This document shows, piece by piece, positions 8,061 to 16,389 of a stretch of DNA of 64,000 nucleotides. Position numbers and translations under genes: made by a program. The stretch covers positions 62,001 to 126,000 of the forward strand of contig SUTV01000004.1 of assembly GCA_015152515.1 (NCBI GenBank), read 5' to 3'. Positions within the stretch are counted from its first letter, which is position 1, and each line of letters begins with the position of its first letter. The stretch comes from Cyanobacteria bacterium SIG29 (GTDB taxonomy: Bacteria > Cyanobacteriota > Vampirovibrionia > Gastranaerophilales > Gastranaerophilaceae). The notes beneath the pieces are model-generated. The model saw only the letters and a program-made list of their open reading frames with translations. It did not search any database and was not told where the DNA came from.

Positions 8061-9332
8061 ATGAGTTCAAAAAAATATTTATTTACTTCTGAGTCAGTAA
8101 CAGAAGGGCATCCAGACAAGGTATGCGATCAAATTTCTGACGCAATTTTAGACGAATTTTTAACAAAAGATTCAAAATCAAGAGTAGCTGCAGAAACATC
8201 AGTTACAACTGGTATGGTTTTAGTTTGTGGTGAAATCACATCTTCTTGTTATGTTGATATTCCACACGTTGTAAGAACAACTATTGAAAATATCGGTTAT
8301 ACTGGTAAATCATCTGGTGGTTTCGATAGCAAAACTTGTGCAGTAATTACAAGTATTGATGAACAATCAACAGATATTGCTGGCGGTGTAAACAAAGCGT
8401 TCGAAACAAGAGATAATAACGCTAATGTTTCAGCTAATGAAACAACAAACCTAGGCGCAGGCGACCAAGGTATTATGTTTGGTTATGCTTGTAATGAAAC
8501 ACCTGAATTAATGCCATTACCAATTAGCTTGGCTCACAAACTTTCTTATAGATTAGCTCAAGTTAGAAAACAAGGCTTATTAACATATTTAAGACCAGAT
8601 GGCAAATCACAAGTTACAGTTGAATATGAAAATGATAAACCAGTTAGAATTGATACTATTGTTTTATCTACTCAACACGACGAAGTTATCAATGGCACAG
8701 ATGATAACACAGTAATTCAAGAAACAATCAGAAAAGACTTAATCAAACATGTTATTGATTATGTATTTGCAACAGAAGAATTAAAACCAGATGCTACAAC
8801 AAAATACTTAATCAACCCATCAGGTAGATTTGTAATTGGCGGTCCACAAGGTGATGCTGGTTTAACAGGTAGAAAAATTATTGTTGATACATACGGCGGT
8901 TATTCTAGACACGGTGGCGGTGCATTCTCTGGTAAAGACCCAACAAAAGTAGACAGAAGTGCAGCATACGCAGCTAGATATGTAGCAAAGAACATAGTTG
9001 CTGCTGGCTTAGCAGACAAATGCGAAATCGAATTAGGTTATGCTATCGGTGTTGCTCAACCAGTTTCTATTTATGTTGAAACATTTGGTACTGGTAAAAT
9101 TTCAGATGATGAAATTATGACTTTAGTTGAAAAGAACTTCGACCTAAGACCAATTGCAATTATCAATCAATTTGATTTAAGAAACTTACCAGCTAAAAAT
9201 GGTGGTAAATTCTATCAAAGACTTGCTGCATATGGTCACTTAGGAAGAACTGATTTTGATGTACCTTGGGAACATACAGATAAAATTGAACTTTTAAAAG
9301 AACAAGCTGCAAAATTAACTGCAACTGTTTAA
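8061..9332 (+). CDS. metK: S-adenosylmethionine synthetase
   Basis: 423 residues. Diagnostic motifs are present: [20 protein letters not shown] with the catalytic His, [12 protein letters not shown], the P-loop-like [14 protein letters not shown], and [28 protein letters not shown]. It makes SAM from methionine and ATP in the cytosol. This supply matters here because the window carries at least ten radical SAM enzymes that consume SAM. Only about 75 bp separate the rpsO terminator from the start, and no SAM riboswitch is visible in that gap. It is somewhat longer than the E. coli enzyme (384). Confidence 0.97.
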   Translation: MSSKKYLFTSESVTEGHPDKVCDQISDAILDEFLTKDSKSRVAAETSVTTGMVLVCGEITSSCYVDIPHVVRTTIENIGYTGKSSGGFDSKTCAVITSIDEQSTDIAGGVNKAFETRDNNANVSANETTNLGAGDQGIMFGYACNETPELMPLPISLAHKLSYRLAQVRKQGLLTYLRPDGKSQVTVEYENDKPVRIDTIVLSTQHDEVINGTDDNTVIQETIRKDLIKHVIDYVFATEELKPDATTKYLINPSGRFVIGGPQGDAGLTGRKIIVDTYGGYSRHGGGAFSGKDPTKVDRSAAYAARYVAKNIVAAGLADKCEIELGYAIGVAQPVSIYVETFGTGKISDDEIMTLVEKNFDLRPIAIINQFDLRNLPAKNGGKFYQRLAAYGHLGRTDFDVPWEHTDKIELLKEQAAKLTATV

Positions 9333-9350
9333 TAAAAATAAACTTAAATG

Positions 9351-9381
9351 AAAAAGAAGAAGGTTTAACCTTCTTCTTTTT
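9351..9381. terminator. Bidirectional terminator between metK and cca
   Basis: AAAAAGAAGAAGGTT and AACCTTCTTCTTTTT are near-perfect inverse complements around TTAA, with an A-run on one side and a T-run on the other. It serves convergent metK and cca. The left arm lies between the two genes and the right arm overlaps the last codons of cca. Confidence 0.85.
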
Positions 9382-10576
9382 CTATAAATTGTTTTACAAA
9401 ATTTATTTCTTCTTCTTTAGTCTTCAATTTCCCATCTAATTTTTCTTTCAAAACCACATCAAATAATTTATTAAAATAAGGTGATGGTAAAAATCCTAAA
9501 TCTATTAAATCTTTACCATTTATCAAAATTTTAATATCTTTTAGTGCATCTAAAAACATTTTAACCATTTTATTTTGAGTCAAAACATAATATATAGCAA
9601 TTGAAAGACCAGTTAAATCATTAAACAAATTATAAACTGCAACTTTATCTTCTATAATTTCTTTTTGCAATAAACTTCTAGTTTCTTTCAGAATTTTCTT
9701 TTCAAAAGAATTCATATTCAATCTATCAATAGCGAAATCTGAATTCACAACTAATAAAATTATATATAAAAACCATTTTTCGCTATCATCATACAATTCA
9801 TATTCAGATAATTTTGCTAAAATACTTTCATCAAACTCTTTGATTGGATTATCAGAAATTAATTTATATGCATTTGATTGAATAAACCTTTCATATAAAC
9901 CTTCTTTTTTAATTTCAAAATATTGTTTTAACTCACTTTTTATGCGTTCTAACGGCATATCAGAATTAACTTCCTTCAAATAATTCTGCATCAATTCAAA
10001 AGTGTTATCATCTATTTCAAAATTAAATCTTTCTTTAAATTTTAAAGTTCTAATTATCCTAGATGGATCATCTATAAAGCTTTTTTCGTGAAGTATTCTT
10101 ATTTTCTTATTTACTAAATCATCATATCCACTGCAATAATCAACTAATTCATAATTAAAATTCATTGCTAAAGTATTTATAGAAAAATCACGTCTTTGAA
10201 CATCTTTTTCTAATGTACAACCAAAATTATAAGCAAGGGGTAAAACGCCAGATTGAATATAATTTTCTTCTCTAGTTGAAGCAAAATCAATCACTACATT
10301 ATTAGAAAATTCAACTTTTGCAGTTCTTAAATTTTCTTGAATATTTAAAATTTTAAAACCTTCTTTTTCCAAAGCTTTAGCAAATTCAACCGCATCACCT
10401 TGCACTGCAATATCAATATCTTTTAAAGGATTTTTCAAAATCAAATCACGAACTATTCCGCCAATTAAAAATATTTCAAAACCATATTTTTCAGCAACAG
10501 AAAAAGAAGTTTGAACCGCAAGCTTAAACTCAACGCTAATTGCCTCATTAAATTCATTTTTAAGCGAAATAATCAT
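9365..10576 (-). CDS. cca: CCA-adding tRNA nucleotidyltransferase / poly(A) polymerase family
   Basis: 403 residues. The class II nucleotidyltransferase head is clear: FEIFLIGGIVRDLIL, then the catalytic acidic pair in DIDIAV, then RRDFSINTLAMN, the flexible loop with LVDYCSGYDDL, and SFIDDPSRIIRTLKFKERF (neck). The rest is the helical body and tail. The enzyme adds or repairs the 3' CCA of tRNAs, or polyadenylates RNA; the two activities cannot be separated by eye. The tRNA-His in this window already encodes CCA, so a repair role is possible. Convergent with metK. Confidence 0.88.
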   Translation of the reverse strand: MIISLKNEFNEAISVEFKLAVQTSFSVAEKYGFEIFLIGGIVRDLILKNPLKDIDIAVQGDAVEFAKALEKEGFKILNIQENLRTAKVEFSNNVVIDFASTREENYIQSGVLPLAYNFGCTLEKDVQRRDFSINTLAMNFNYELVDYCSGYDDLVNKKIRILHEKSFIDDPSRIIRTLKFKERFNFEIDDNTFELMQNYLKEVNSDMPLERIKSELKQYFEIKKEGLYERFIQSNAYKLISDNPIKEFDESILAKLSEYELYDDSEKWFLYIILLVVNSDFAIDRLNMNSFEKKILKETRSLLQKEIIEDKVAVYNLFNDLTGLSIAIYYVLTQNKMVKMFLDALKDIKILINGKDLIDLGFLPSPYFNKLFDVVLKEKLDGKLKTKEEEINFVKQFIEKEEG

Positions 10577-10593
10577 AAGTTGATTATATCAAA

Positions 10594-12240
10594 TTAATTA
10601 AATTCTTTAAATACAGAACTAGAATTAGCTAAATTCTCTTTAGCATAAGAAGTATCTACTTTAGGATTTTTATCAATTTTTTCTTTCATACCTTCTTTTG
10701 CATCTTTTCTTGCTTGAACTTTCTTTGTAATAAAGATATTAAGTTTAGCAATACCAACACCAAGAACAAGACCAGAATATAAATAACCAGCAATTTGAGA
10801 ACCAGCTATTTTAGCCACTTTTGATTTTGTTGCTTTGTCTGCTAATTTATACATTTCAGAGAATTTTAAAACTTTTCCATTTTTTGCTATATCTTTTGCT
10901 TTTGGCATTAAAACTTCATCAAATGATTTAACAGAAGATTTTGTTAGCCATTTGAAAGCATAACCAATACCTTTTTTACCTTCTTGAGCAACAGGGTTAT
11001 TAATCAATTCTTTTCCACCAATACCTCTTGCAACAAGTTTAGATACCATACCGCCTAAAATTAGCCAGTTTGTATAACCTAAAGTATCTTTAATTACAGA
11101 TTCTCTTAATTCATTAGGGTCTCTTGCCGCTAAGAAACGAGAACCAATAGTTAAACTATATAAAAACTTAAATTGGTTTAATGTTGGAATTTTACTATTA
11201 AATTGAACATTAGACATTAGCTCTGGCAATTTACCGATTGAAGAAATTGCAACCGCAGGGAAGCCAATACCCAAAGCTGTTTTAAGGAATTTAAAACCTT
11301 TACTTGTATCTGCTTTCTTATTTTCTACACCAACAAAGCCATCTTCGCCAGTTCTTTTTTTAGTCATATATCTATTTAAAGGTTGAATACTCATACATAA
11401 AGCAGCACAAATACCAAGTCCTAAAATAGTTCCTGCATTTTTATTTTTAATTAAAGCTTTTGCAAATTTTGGAACTTCAGTTTTTGATTTAGTTGCAAAA
11501 GAATTTGATAAAACAACAGCATTATCAACAAGTTCAGATAAGCTAGATGAAACACCCTTTTGAAGAACTTTACCAGTTGAATCTTTAATAGCATTCAATC
11601 TAAAAGATGCTTGAGCACCTGTATCTTTTGTTATCTGAGCCAATACAATATTCTTTAAATCTTTAATTTCACCTGCTAAAACTTTTTTATCCGCACCAGA
11701 AACAGACATTTGTTTAGATTTTTCAGCTAATTTAACTAAATTATCTACAATTGATTCACTTGCTTTATCAGATAGTCCTCTCCATTTAGCACCATTCAAA
11801 CCATTTATATTTTTAGCAAAAGATTGAAAGAACTCTTTTTGTCCAGCACTTTTCTCCCAAACATGAGCTAAATTATTAATAGTTTGTTCATTAGCAAAAA
11901 TATTTTGAGCTTTTACACCATATTGATTATTAAATTTGCCAGAAAGTAAAGTTGCGGCACCCAAACCAACAAGCCCAACACACGCGTGAATTAAGCAGCT
12001 TGCACCTTCACGAAAAGCAGCTTCAATACCAGCTTGTTGTCCTCTATTTTTCATTTCAATAGCTGTTCTTGGAATAACCATAGAACATAAATCAACGGCA
12101 CAAGCACCCAAAGCAGGACTATTATTTAGCCCTCTTAACCCAGTTAATAATGGTGTTTCTATACCTTTAAAACTTTGTTTGCTATTATTTGTTTCTGACT
12201 TATTTATCTTAACTTTTTGTATATTTATTCTATCAATCAT
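10594..12240 (-). CDS. Large lineage-type hypothetical protein with several hydrophobic segments
   Basis: 548 residues from the ATG at 12240; a longer frame starts at 12297, but the AGGG there is only two bases from its ATG. No known domain is recognised. After a polar N-terminus containing SFKGIETPLLTGLRGLNN, there are hydrophobic helices around SCLIHACVGLVGLGAATLL, AGTILGLGICAALCMS, ALGIGFPAVAISSIG and IAGYLYSGLVLGVGIA, separated by charged helices. The FKG motif shortly after the start and the repeated Gly/Ala membrane-like helices recall protein families typical of gut Melainabacteria. The gene is 17 bases downstream of nothing on its strand but just upstream of cca, so the two may be co-transcribed. 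Confidence 0.7.
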   Translation of the reverse strand: MIDRINIQKVKINKSETNNSKQSFKGIETPLLTGLRGLNNSPALGACAVDLCSMVIPRTAIEMKNRGQQAGIEAAFREGASCLIHACVGLVGLGAATLLSGKFNNQYGVKAQNIFANEQTINNLAHVWEKSAGQKEFFQSFAKNINGLNGAKWRGLSDKASESIVDNLVKLAEKSKQMSVSGADKKVLAGEIKDLKNIVLAQITKDTGAQASFRLNAIKDSTGKVLQKGVSSSLSELVDNAVVLSNSFATKSKTEVPKFAKALIKNKNAGTILGLGICAALCMSIQPLNRYMTKKRTGEDGFVGVENKKADTSKGFKFLKTALGIGFPAVAISSIGKLPELMSNVQFNSKIPTLNQFKFLYSLTIGSRFLAARDPNELRESVIKDTLGYTNWLILGGMVSKLVARGIGGKELINNPVAQEGKKGIGYAFKWLTKSSVKSFDEVLMPKAKDIAKNGKVLKFSEMYKLADKATKSKVAKIAGSQIAGYLYSGLVLGVGIAKLNIFITKKVQARKDAKEGMKEKIDKNPKVDTSYAKENLANSSSVFKEFN

Positions 12241-12415
12241 GATTAATTTTTCTTTTCCATGAGTGTAAAATTTGTGAATATATTTTTTGCTAACCATATC
12301 CCTTTTACAAAAAAGATTGTAACATAAGCACTAATTTTCTTTACAAAATAAAAAGAATTATTAAAGTTTAATTAATTTCTGCCGAAATAAAAAATAGAAT
12401 AACGGAAAAAGAACA

Positions 12416-12685
12416 ATGAACGAACAAAATAATTCAATATTAAATAATCCATTTGGAATAAATATTGCACTTCCAAAGAAAACTATTCAAAGGGTACAAC
12501 AAGTTGCCAATAAACAACTTGAAGAGATTACTGTAAATCCTTTTTTAGAATATTTTGATGAAAACGACAAAGTTTTTTCAGGTGAAGTAGCAAACGAAAT
12601 TAAAAAATATCAAGCTCAAATGTACACACTAGGACAAACAATGAGAGAAGGAAGTCCAAAGAGAACATTTAATGTAAAGGTTTAA
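12416..12685 (+). CDS. Small conserved-looking hypothetical protein
   Basis: 89 residues with no recognised domain. It is polar and mostly helical (KKTIQRVQQVANKQLEEI, EVANEIKKYQAQMYTLGQTM), with NPFGINIALP near the start and no signal peptide. It has a plausible purine-rich ribosome-binding site (GGAAAAAG) and its own terminator, which argues that it is a real gene. It is divergent from the large hypothetical protein, and its role is unknown. Confidence 0.65.
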   Translation: MNEQNNSILNNPFGINIALPKKTIQRVQQVANKQLEEITVNPFLEYFDENDKVFSGEVANEIKKYQAQMYTLGQTMREGSPKRTFNVKV

Positions 12686-12697
12686 AATATAGAAAGG

Positions 12698-12722
12698 AAG
12701 CACCAAATCGGTGCTTTTTTTA
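12698..12722 (+). terminator. Intrinsic terminator
   Basis: AAGCACC (12698-12704) pairs with GGTGCTT (12710-12716), followed by T7. It ends the 89-residue gene. Confidence 0.9.
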
Positions 12723-12853
12723 TGAATATAACAATTTCTTAATATATACTTAATATATATGTTATATATACAATAATTTGGGAATTATAATAATATAGTC
12801 AAATTTCTTTATTACTTATTTTCCTTCACTCCTTTTCTCCATAACAAGACTGT

Positions 12854-12878
12854 GGTCGCGTAGCGACCTTTTTTTTTG
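12854..12878 (+). terminator. Orphan rightward terminator, possible small-RNA end
   Basis: GGTCGC-gta-GCGACC followed by a run of nine T. The previous gene already ended at a terminator about 130 bp upstream, so this one has no known client. A short transcript starting near the TATAAT-like box around 12787 would end here. I cannot tell an sRNA from a backup terminator. Confidence 0.6.
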
Positions 12879-12892
12879 CGTTTTTTCGTACA

Positions 12893-12921
12893 AATAAAAA
12901 AGACTACCTAAAAGGTAGTCT
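12893..12921 (-). terminator. Intrinsic terminator of the infC-rpmI-rplT operon
   Basis: AGACTACCT (12901-12909) and AGGTAGTCT (12913-12921) form the stem. Leftward it is followed by T6. It lies just past the rplT stop codon. Confidence 0.9.
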
Positions 12922-12943
12922 TTTAAATTAATCTTTAAATTAA

Positions 12944-13294
12944 CTATTTTGCAGATTTTGCAGTTTCAACAATAACTGAAAATGCTTCTGGTTCATTTAC
13001 TGCTAAATCAGCTAACATTTTTCTGTTAACAGCAACTGATGATTTTTTAAGAGCGTTCATAAATTTAGAATAGCTCATCCCTTGTTGTCTAACAGCTGCA
13101 TTGATTCTAACAATCCATAAACGACGCATATTTCTTTTTAGATTACGTCTATCTCTGTATTGATATTTTAATTTTTTCATTACAGCAGTATTAGCTACTT
13201 TAAATATTCTGCTTCTAGCGCCTTTAAACCCTTTAGCTAATTTTAATATTTTCTTATGTCTTTTTCTTAAGACATTACCACGTTTAATTCTCAT
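12944..13294 (-). CDS. rplT: 50S ribosomal protein L20
   Basis: 116 residues, normal length. [60 protein letters not shown] and [13 protein letters not shown] are hallmark L20 segments, with the basic N-terminal extension that threads 23S rRNA. L20 is also the autorepressor of the infC-rpmI-rplT operon in well-studied bacteria. It is last in the operon, 29 bases after rpmI, and followed by a strong terminator. Confidence 0.97.
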   Translation of the reverse strand: MRIKRGNVLRKRHKKILKLAKGFKGARSRIFKVANTAVMKKLKYQYRDRRNLKRNMRRLWIVRINAAVRQQGMSYSKFMNALKKSSVAVNRKMLADLAVNEPEAFSVIVETAKSAK

Positions 13295-13323
13295 TTTTCA
13301 AATTTCCTTTCTTCACTAATTTC

Positions 13324-13533
13324 TTAACCTGAACACTTCGCATATGGAAGTTCTTTCAATACAAGTTTCTTATGTGTAGCAGAAACTTCTATCATAGAAG
13401 AAAGTTTTCTTTTTCTTGAAGAACTTTTGTGTTGTAACAAGTGGCCTTTGCCAGCTTTTCTTCTTAAGATTTTACCGCTAGCAGTGATTTTGTATCTTTT
13501 AGCACCACTACGGTGAGTTTTCATTTTTGGCAT
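13324..13533 (-). CDS. rpmI: 50S ribosomal protein L35
   Basis: 69 residues. MPKMKTHRSGAKRYKITASGKI and the RRKAGKGHLLQHKSSSRKRKL region are diagnostic for L35, a small basic protein of the large subunit. AAAAAGGAG lies 7 bases before the ATG. The gene stands between infC and rplT in the canonical order. Confidence 0.96.
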   Translation of the reverse strand: MPKMKTHRSGAKRYKITASGKILRRKAGKGHLLQHKSSSRKRKLSSMIEVSATHKKLVLKELPYAKCSG

Positions 13534-13557
13534 AGTTTACTCCTTTTTTACTTGACT

Positions 13558-13650
13558 AATGCTCGGTTGAATAATACGACATGCCTCCGCATTTTCGAAC
13601 CTCATCAATTTAATAATAAAACAAACATGCCTATATGCAAGCATGTTTGT
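13558..13650 (-). promoter_or_regulatory. Structured infC-rpmI spacer: terminator-like hairpin plus leader stem
   Basis: The 142-bp gap between infC and rpmI is unusually long for this operon. ACAAACATGC (13621-13630) and GCATGTTTGT (13641-13650) make a perfect 10-bp stem; in the leftward transcript it is followed by TTTTATTATT, like a weak terminator. Further downstream, AATGC-CGG (13558-13566) can pair with the CC-CCGCATT block (13584-13593). This could be the site where rpmI-rplT expression is separated from infC, perhaps by L20. The regulation is inference. Confidence 0.45.
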
Positions 13651-13675
13651 TCAAAAAGCTTAATATATTATTTAG

Positions 13676-14191
13676 CTAAGGAGCTAAAATAGTAATAACA
13701 TTTCTACCATCCATAGAAGGTTTCTTTTCAACAGTAAGTTTTTCACCCTCTAAGTCTGCTAAAAATCTGTTAGCCAAATCGTATGCCAAATGGTTATGTT
13801 GCATTTCTCTACCACGAAGCATAACAACAATTTTAACTTTATTGCCAGCAGCAATAAATTTTTTAATTGCATTAATTTTCACATTATAATCGTGAATGTC
13901 GATTTTATATCTAACTTTAATTTCTTTAACATCTACAGTATGTTGCTTTTTCTTTGATTCTTTTGCACGTTTTTCAACTTCGTATTTATATTTGCCATAA
14001 TCTAAAATTTTAGCAACTGGTGGTTCTTGATTAGGAGAAACGACTATTAAATCCAACCCTTTATCTTCTGCCATCATAAGCGCTTTAGATGTAGCGACTA
14101 CGCCATGATTATTACCTTCATCATCAATCAATCTAACTTCTTTAGATCTAATATTTCTATTTAATAGTGGTTGGTTGTTATCTTTACTAAT
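13676..14191 (-). CDS. infC: Translation initiation factor IF-3 with ATT start codon
   Basis: 171 residues when started at the ATT at 14191. AAGGAGG (14200-14206) lies 8 bases upstream. The frame then reads SKDNNQPLLNRNIRSKEVRL before IDDEGNNHGVVATSKALMMA, supplying the conserved N-R-x-I-R-x-x-E-V-R-L segment of IF-3. A start at the downstream TTG (14131) would delete it and has no ribosome-binding site. The C-domain motifs are present (EIKVRYKIDIHDYNVKINAI, RGREMQHNHLAYDL). IF-3 binds the 30S subunit and discriminates against non-standard start codons. The ATT start is the well-known device by which infC represses its own translation. Confidence 0.95.
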   Translation of the reverse strand: MSKDNNQPLLNRNIRSKEVRLIDDEGNNHGVVATSKALMMAEDKGLDLIVVSPNQEPPVAKILDYGKYKYEVEKRAKESKKKQHTVDVKEIKVRYKIDIHDYNVKINAIKKFIAAGNKVKIVVMLRGREMQHNHLAYDLANRFLADLEGEKLTVEKKPSMDGRNVITILAP

Positions 14192-14263
14192 GGTTCTGTC
14201 CTCCTTAAATTGTACGAAGATATTTTATCAGATAAGCTTTTACTTTGCAAATACTATGTTTTA

Positions 14264-14296
14264 AGAGAAAAAGAGAGCAATTTATGTTGCCCTCTT
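14264..14296 (-). terminator. Intrinsic terminator after the EF-hand gene
   Basis: AGAGGGCAA and TTGCTCTCT (as read leftward; 14287-14295 and 14272-14280) pair around a 6-base loop, followed by T-rich sequence. It insulates infC from the gene ending at 14315. Confidence 0.8.
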
Positions 14297-14314
14297 TTCT
14301 ATAAAAACTTTTAT

Positions 14315-14839
14315 TTATGTTTCAGCATAGAAGTGGTCATACAGTGCTTGTTTTATTTCCTTGTTATCAGCTGGCGAGTTCATTCCTATTGAACTGTACA
14401 CTCCATAATCAAGTTTTCCATCAAGAGACTGCGATAAATCTCGACCTGTTTTATCATAAGTTTCCCAATTTATATCTGCCATTATAAGTTGAGCTGCAAA
14501 TTCTTCTGAAGAAACAGTTGAATCATCATCATCTAAATTCAAATTAACAAATAAATCATCAAATAACTGTTCATAATCTTCTTTACATTCATCAGGGATA
14601 CCAGCGCCATTAGTAGCCATTGAAATAAATTCGTCTTTAGTCCAAGCGCCATCACCATCAGTATCCCATCTTTTTATATAATTTTGAGAGAATTTATTAA
14701 CATCTGATGAATATGTAGATAAATCCTTTGCATTAAACATTTTAAAGTCTTTTACTTTTTTGCCTTCTTGATATTTTTGGAAATTTTTGTCGCTATTTGT
14801 CCATTTATCAAATCTTTTGGCTTTGATTCCTTCAAACAT
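14315..14839 (-). CDS. EF-hand calcium-binding protein
   Basis: 174 residues without a signal peptide. A canonical EF-hand loop, DTDGDGAWTKDEF, lies at about residues 59-71 after a matching entry helix (KFSQNYIKRW). A second, LNLDDDDSTVSSEEF, lies near residue 102, and a degenerate third is suggested by SLDGKLDYGVY near 140. It is likely a calcium-binding modulator or a Ca-dependent structural protein. Together with the gene at 16977 it is one of two EF-hand proteins within 3 kb, both in single-gene units. The binding partner is unknown. Confidence 0.8.
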   Translation of the reverse strand: MFEGIKAKRFDKWTNSDKNFQKYQEGKKVKDFKMFNAKDLSTYSSDVNKFSQNYIKRWDTDGDGAWTKDEFISMATNGAGIPDECKEDYEQLFDDLFVNLNLDDDDSTVSSEEFAAQLIMADINWETYDKTGRDLSQSLDGKLDYGVYSSIGMNSPADNKEIKQALYDHFYAET

Positions 14840-15004
14840 AATTTTCCCCGCGATAATAACTATAAATAAATAAAGTTTTTGAAACTAAAAAAATTGACTT
14901 TAAAAAATAAAAGAAGGATAATATTTAATTTTTTTTAACAATTTTTAATATTTAAAAAATATATAGGTTGATTTTAAATTATGTTTTATATAGACTAAGC
15001 ACAT

Positions 15005-15112
15005 AACCGTAGAAAGTTGGGGCGGATTCCGGAGGGAAGTAAGCAATTGGCTTAAAGAACAAAGGAACCAAGTACGAAAGTACAGCTTAAAAAATCACCC
15101 AACCGAGGATTA
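15005..15112 (+). promoter_or_regulatory. L10-type ribosomal protein leader
   Basis: The rplJ 5' region contains CCGTAGA followed by GTTGGG (15016-15021), closed far downstream by CCCAAC (15098-15103) and CCGAGGA. This CCGTAG...CCGAGG frame with a long closing stem matches the L10(L12)4-binding leader of rplJ-rplL operons. An inner hairpin with a GAAA loop (gtacgaaagtac, 15071-15082) fits a structured RNA. The L10-L7/L12 complex would bind it to control synthesis. The identification is by motif only. Confidence 0.7.
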
Positions 15113-15171
15113 ACAAAAAATTCATAAGTCAATTTTAAAGGATTGGTTTTTAAATAGTATTGTTGATTTGA

Positions 15172-15209
15172 TTTACGGTTTACCGTAAATTTTTTGTTTT
15201 TACGGTAAA
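15172..15209 (+). promoter_or_regulatory. Three-strand attenuator before rplJ
   Basis: Strand A (TTTACGG, 15172-15178) pairs with strand B (CCGTAAA, 15183-15189) to make a hairpin followed at once by T6. Strand B, extended to TTTACCGTAAA (15179-15189), is also perfectly complementary over 11 bases to strand C (TTTACGGTAAA, 15199-15209). A-B would be a terminator and B-C an antiterminator. It lies between the L10 leader and the rplJ start, the right place to convert L10 binding into premature termination. Confidence 0.65.
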
Positions 15210-15244
15210 AATTAGGTCGATACACACAAAACAAGGAGCTAAAC

Positions 15245-15766
15245 ATGTCAACAAAAGCCTTCAAACAAGAAAAAATTGAAGCAATGAAAGAAAATTTTGC
15301 AAAGGCTAAAGTTGCAGTAGTTACAGAATACAGAGGTCTTTCAGTAGAAGAAATTACTAGACTTCGTCGTGCTTTACAAAAAGAAAACAGCGACTACATG
15401 GTAACTAAAAACACTTTAGCAAAAGTAGCAGCAAAAGGAACAGATTTTGAAGTTCTAGCTGACGTACTTAAAGGACCTGTTGCGATTGCATTTGGTTTTG
15501 CTGATGAAGTTGCACCTGCAAAAGTTCTTACTAAATTCATAAAAGAAGCTAAAAAAGGACAAATTATTGCAGCAGCATTAGATGGCAAATTATTAGATGC
15601 AAAAGAAACTCAAGTTCTTGCAAATCTTCCATCAAAAGAAGAACTTTATGCAAAAATGCTTGGCAGCATAAACTCACCAGCTACTGGTATCGTTGGTGCT
15701 GTAAATGCAGTTATGAGCGGATTAGTAAGAGCAATGGATCAAGTTGCAAAACAAAAATCAGCTTAA
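15245..15766 (+). CDS. rplJ: 50S ribosomal protein L10
   Basis: 173 residues. The N-terminal RNA-binding domain (AKVAVVTEYRGLSVEEITRLRRALQ, YMVTKNTLAKVAAKGT) and the KGPVAIAFGF segment are standard for L10. The C-terminal helix that binds L7/L12 dimers follows (VNAVMSGLVRAMDQVAKQKSA). L10 anchors the ribosomal stalk. AAGGAG lies 6 bases upstream of the ATG. It is the first gene of rplJ-rplL, preceded by a leader and attenuator. Confidence 0.97.
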   Translation: MSTKAFKQEKIEAMKENFAKAKVAVVTEYRGLSVEEITRLRRALQKENSDYMVTKNTLAKVAAKGTDFEVLADVLKGPVAIAFGFADEVAPAKVLTKFIKEAKKGQIIAAALDGKLLDAKETQVLANLPSKEELYAKMLGSINSPATGIVGAVNAVMSGLVRAMDQVAKQKSA

Positions 15767-15872
15767 CAAAATTCCTTACAAGTAAAACTTGGTTAGTTAG
15801 TGCATAACGAACAAAAGGAATTTCAAAACAAAAAATATGTACAAAAACAATTAAGAAAAAAGGAGAAATAAA

Positions 15873-16247
15873 ATGAGTATTGAATCAATTTTAGAATCAA
15901 TTGAAAAATTAACATTAATCGAAGCTGCTGAATTAGTAAAAGCTATGGAAGAAAAATTCGGCGTTTCTGCTGCTGCTCCAGTAGCTGTTGCTGCTGCTGT
16001 TGCTGCTGCTCCAGCTGAAGCTGCTGCAGACGAAGCATCAGAAGTTAACGTAATCTTAGCTTCTGCTGGTGCTAACAAAATCGCTGTTCTTAAAGAAGTT
16101 AGAGCTATCACAGGCTTAGGCTTAAAAGAAGCTAAAGATTTAGTAGATGGCGCTCCAAAAGCTATTAAAGAAGGCGTTAAAAAAGAAGAAGCTGAAGCTA
16201 TTAAAAAACAATTAGAAGAAGCTGGCGCAACTGTTGAAATTAAATAG
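15873..16247 (+). CDS. rplL: 50S ribosomal protein L7/L12
   Basis: 124 residues. The N-terminal dimerisation helices, an Ala/Val-rich hinge (residues about 33-55) and the globular C-domain with [22 protein letters not shown] are all typical. It forms the flexible stalk that recruits translation factors. The gap from rplJ is about 106 bp. AAAGGAG precedes the ATG. Confidence 0.97.
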   Translation: MSIESILESIEKLTLIEAAELVKAMEEKFGVSAAAPVAVAAAVAAAPAEAAADEASEVNVILASAGANKIAVLKEVRAITGLGLKEAKDLVDGAPKAIKEGVKKEEAEAIKKQLEEAGATVEIK

Positions 16248-16270
16248 TTGAAATTCTATACAATTTCAAA

Positions 16271-16300
16271 AAGAGTCGATATAAAATCGACTCTTTTTTT
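16271..16300 (+). terminator. Intrinsic terminator of rplJ-rplL
   Basis: AAGAGTCGAT (16271-16280) pairs perfectly with ATCGACTCTT (16286-16295), followed by a T-run. Confidence 0.93.
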
Positions 16301-16389
16301 ATTCTCTTGTCCTAGCCTATTATCTAATATTCAATTTTTTTCTTCTAATAAATACTTATTTTGGTACTAAGTTATAACAGGAGAAAAAA

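Noticed and set aside
12720..12853. Confident small-RNA gene before the orphan terminator
   Set aside because: A -10-like box exists but no matching -35 or conserved structure; recorded only as a possibility with the terminator.
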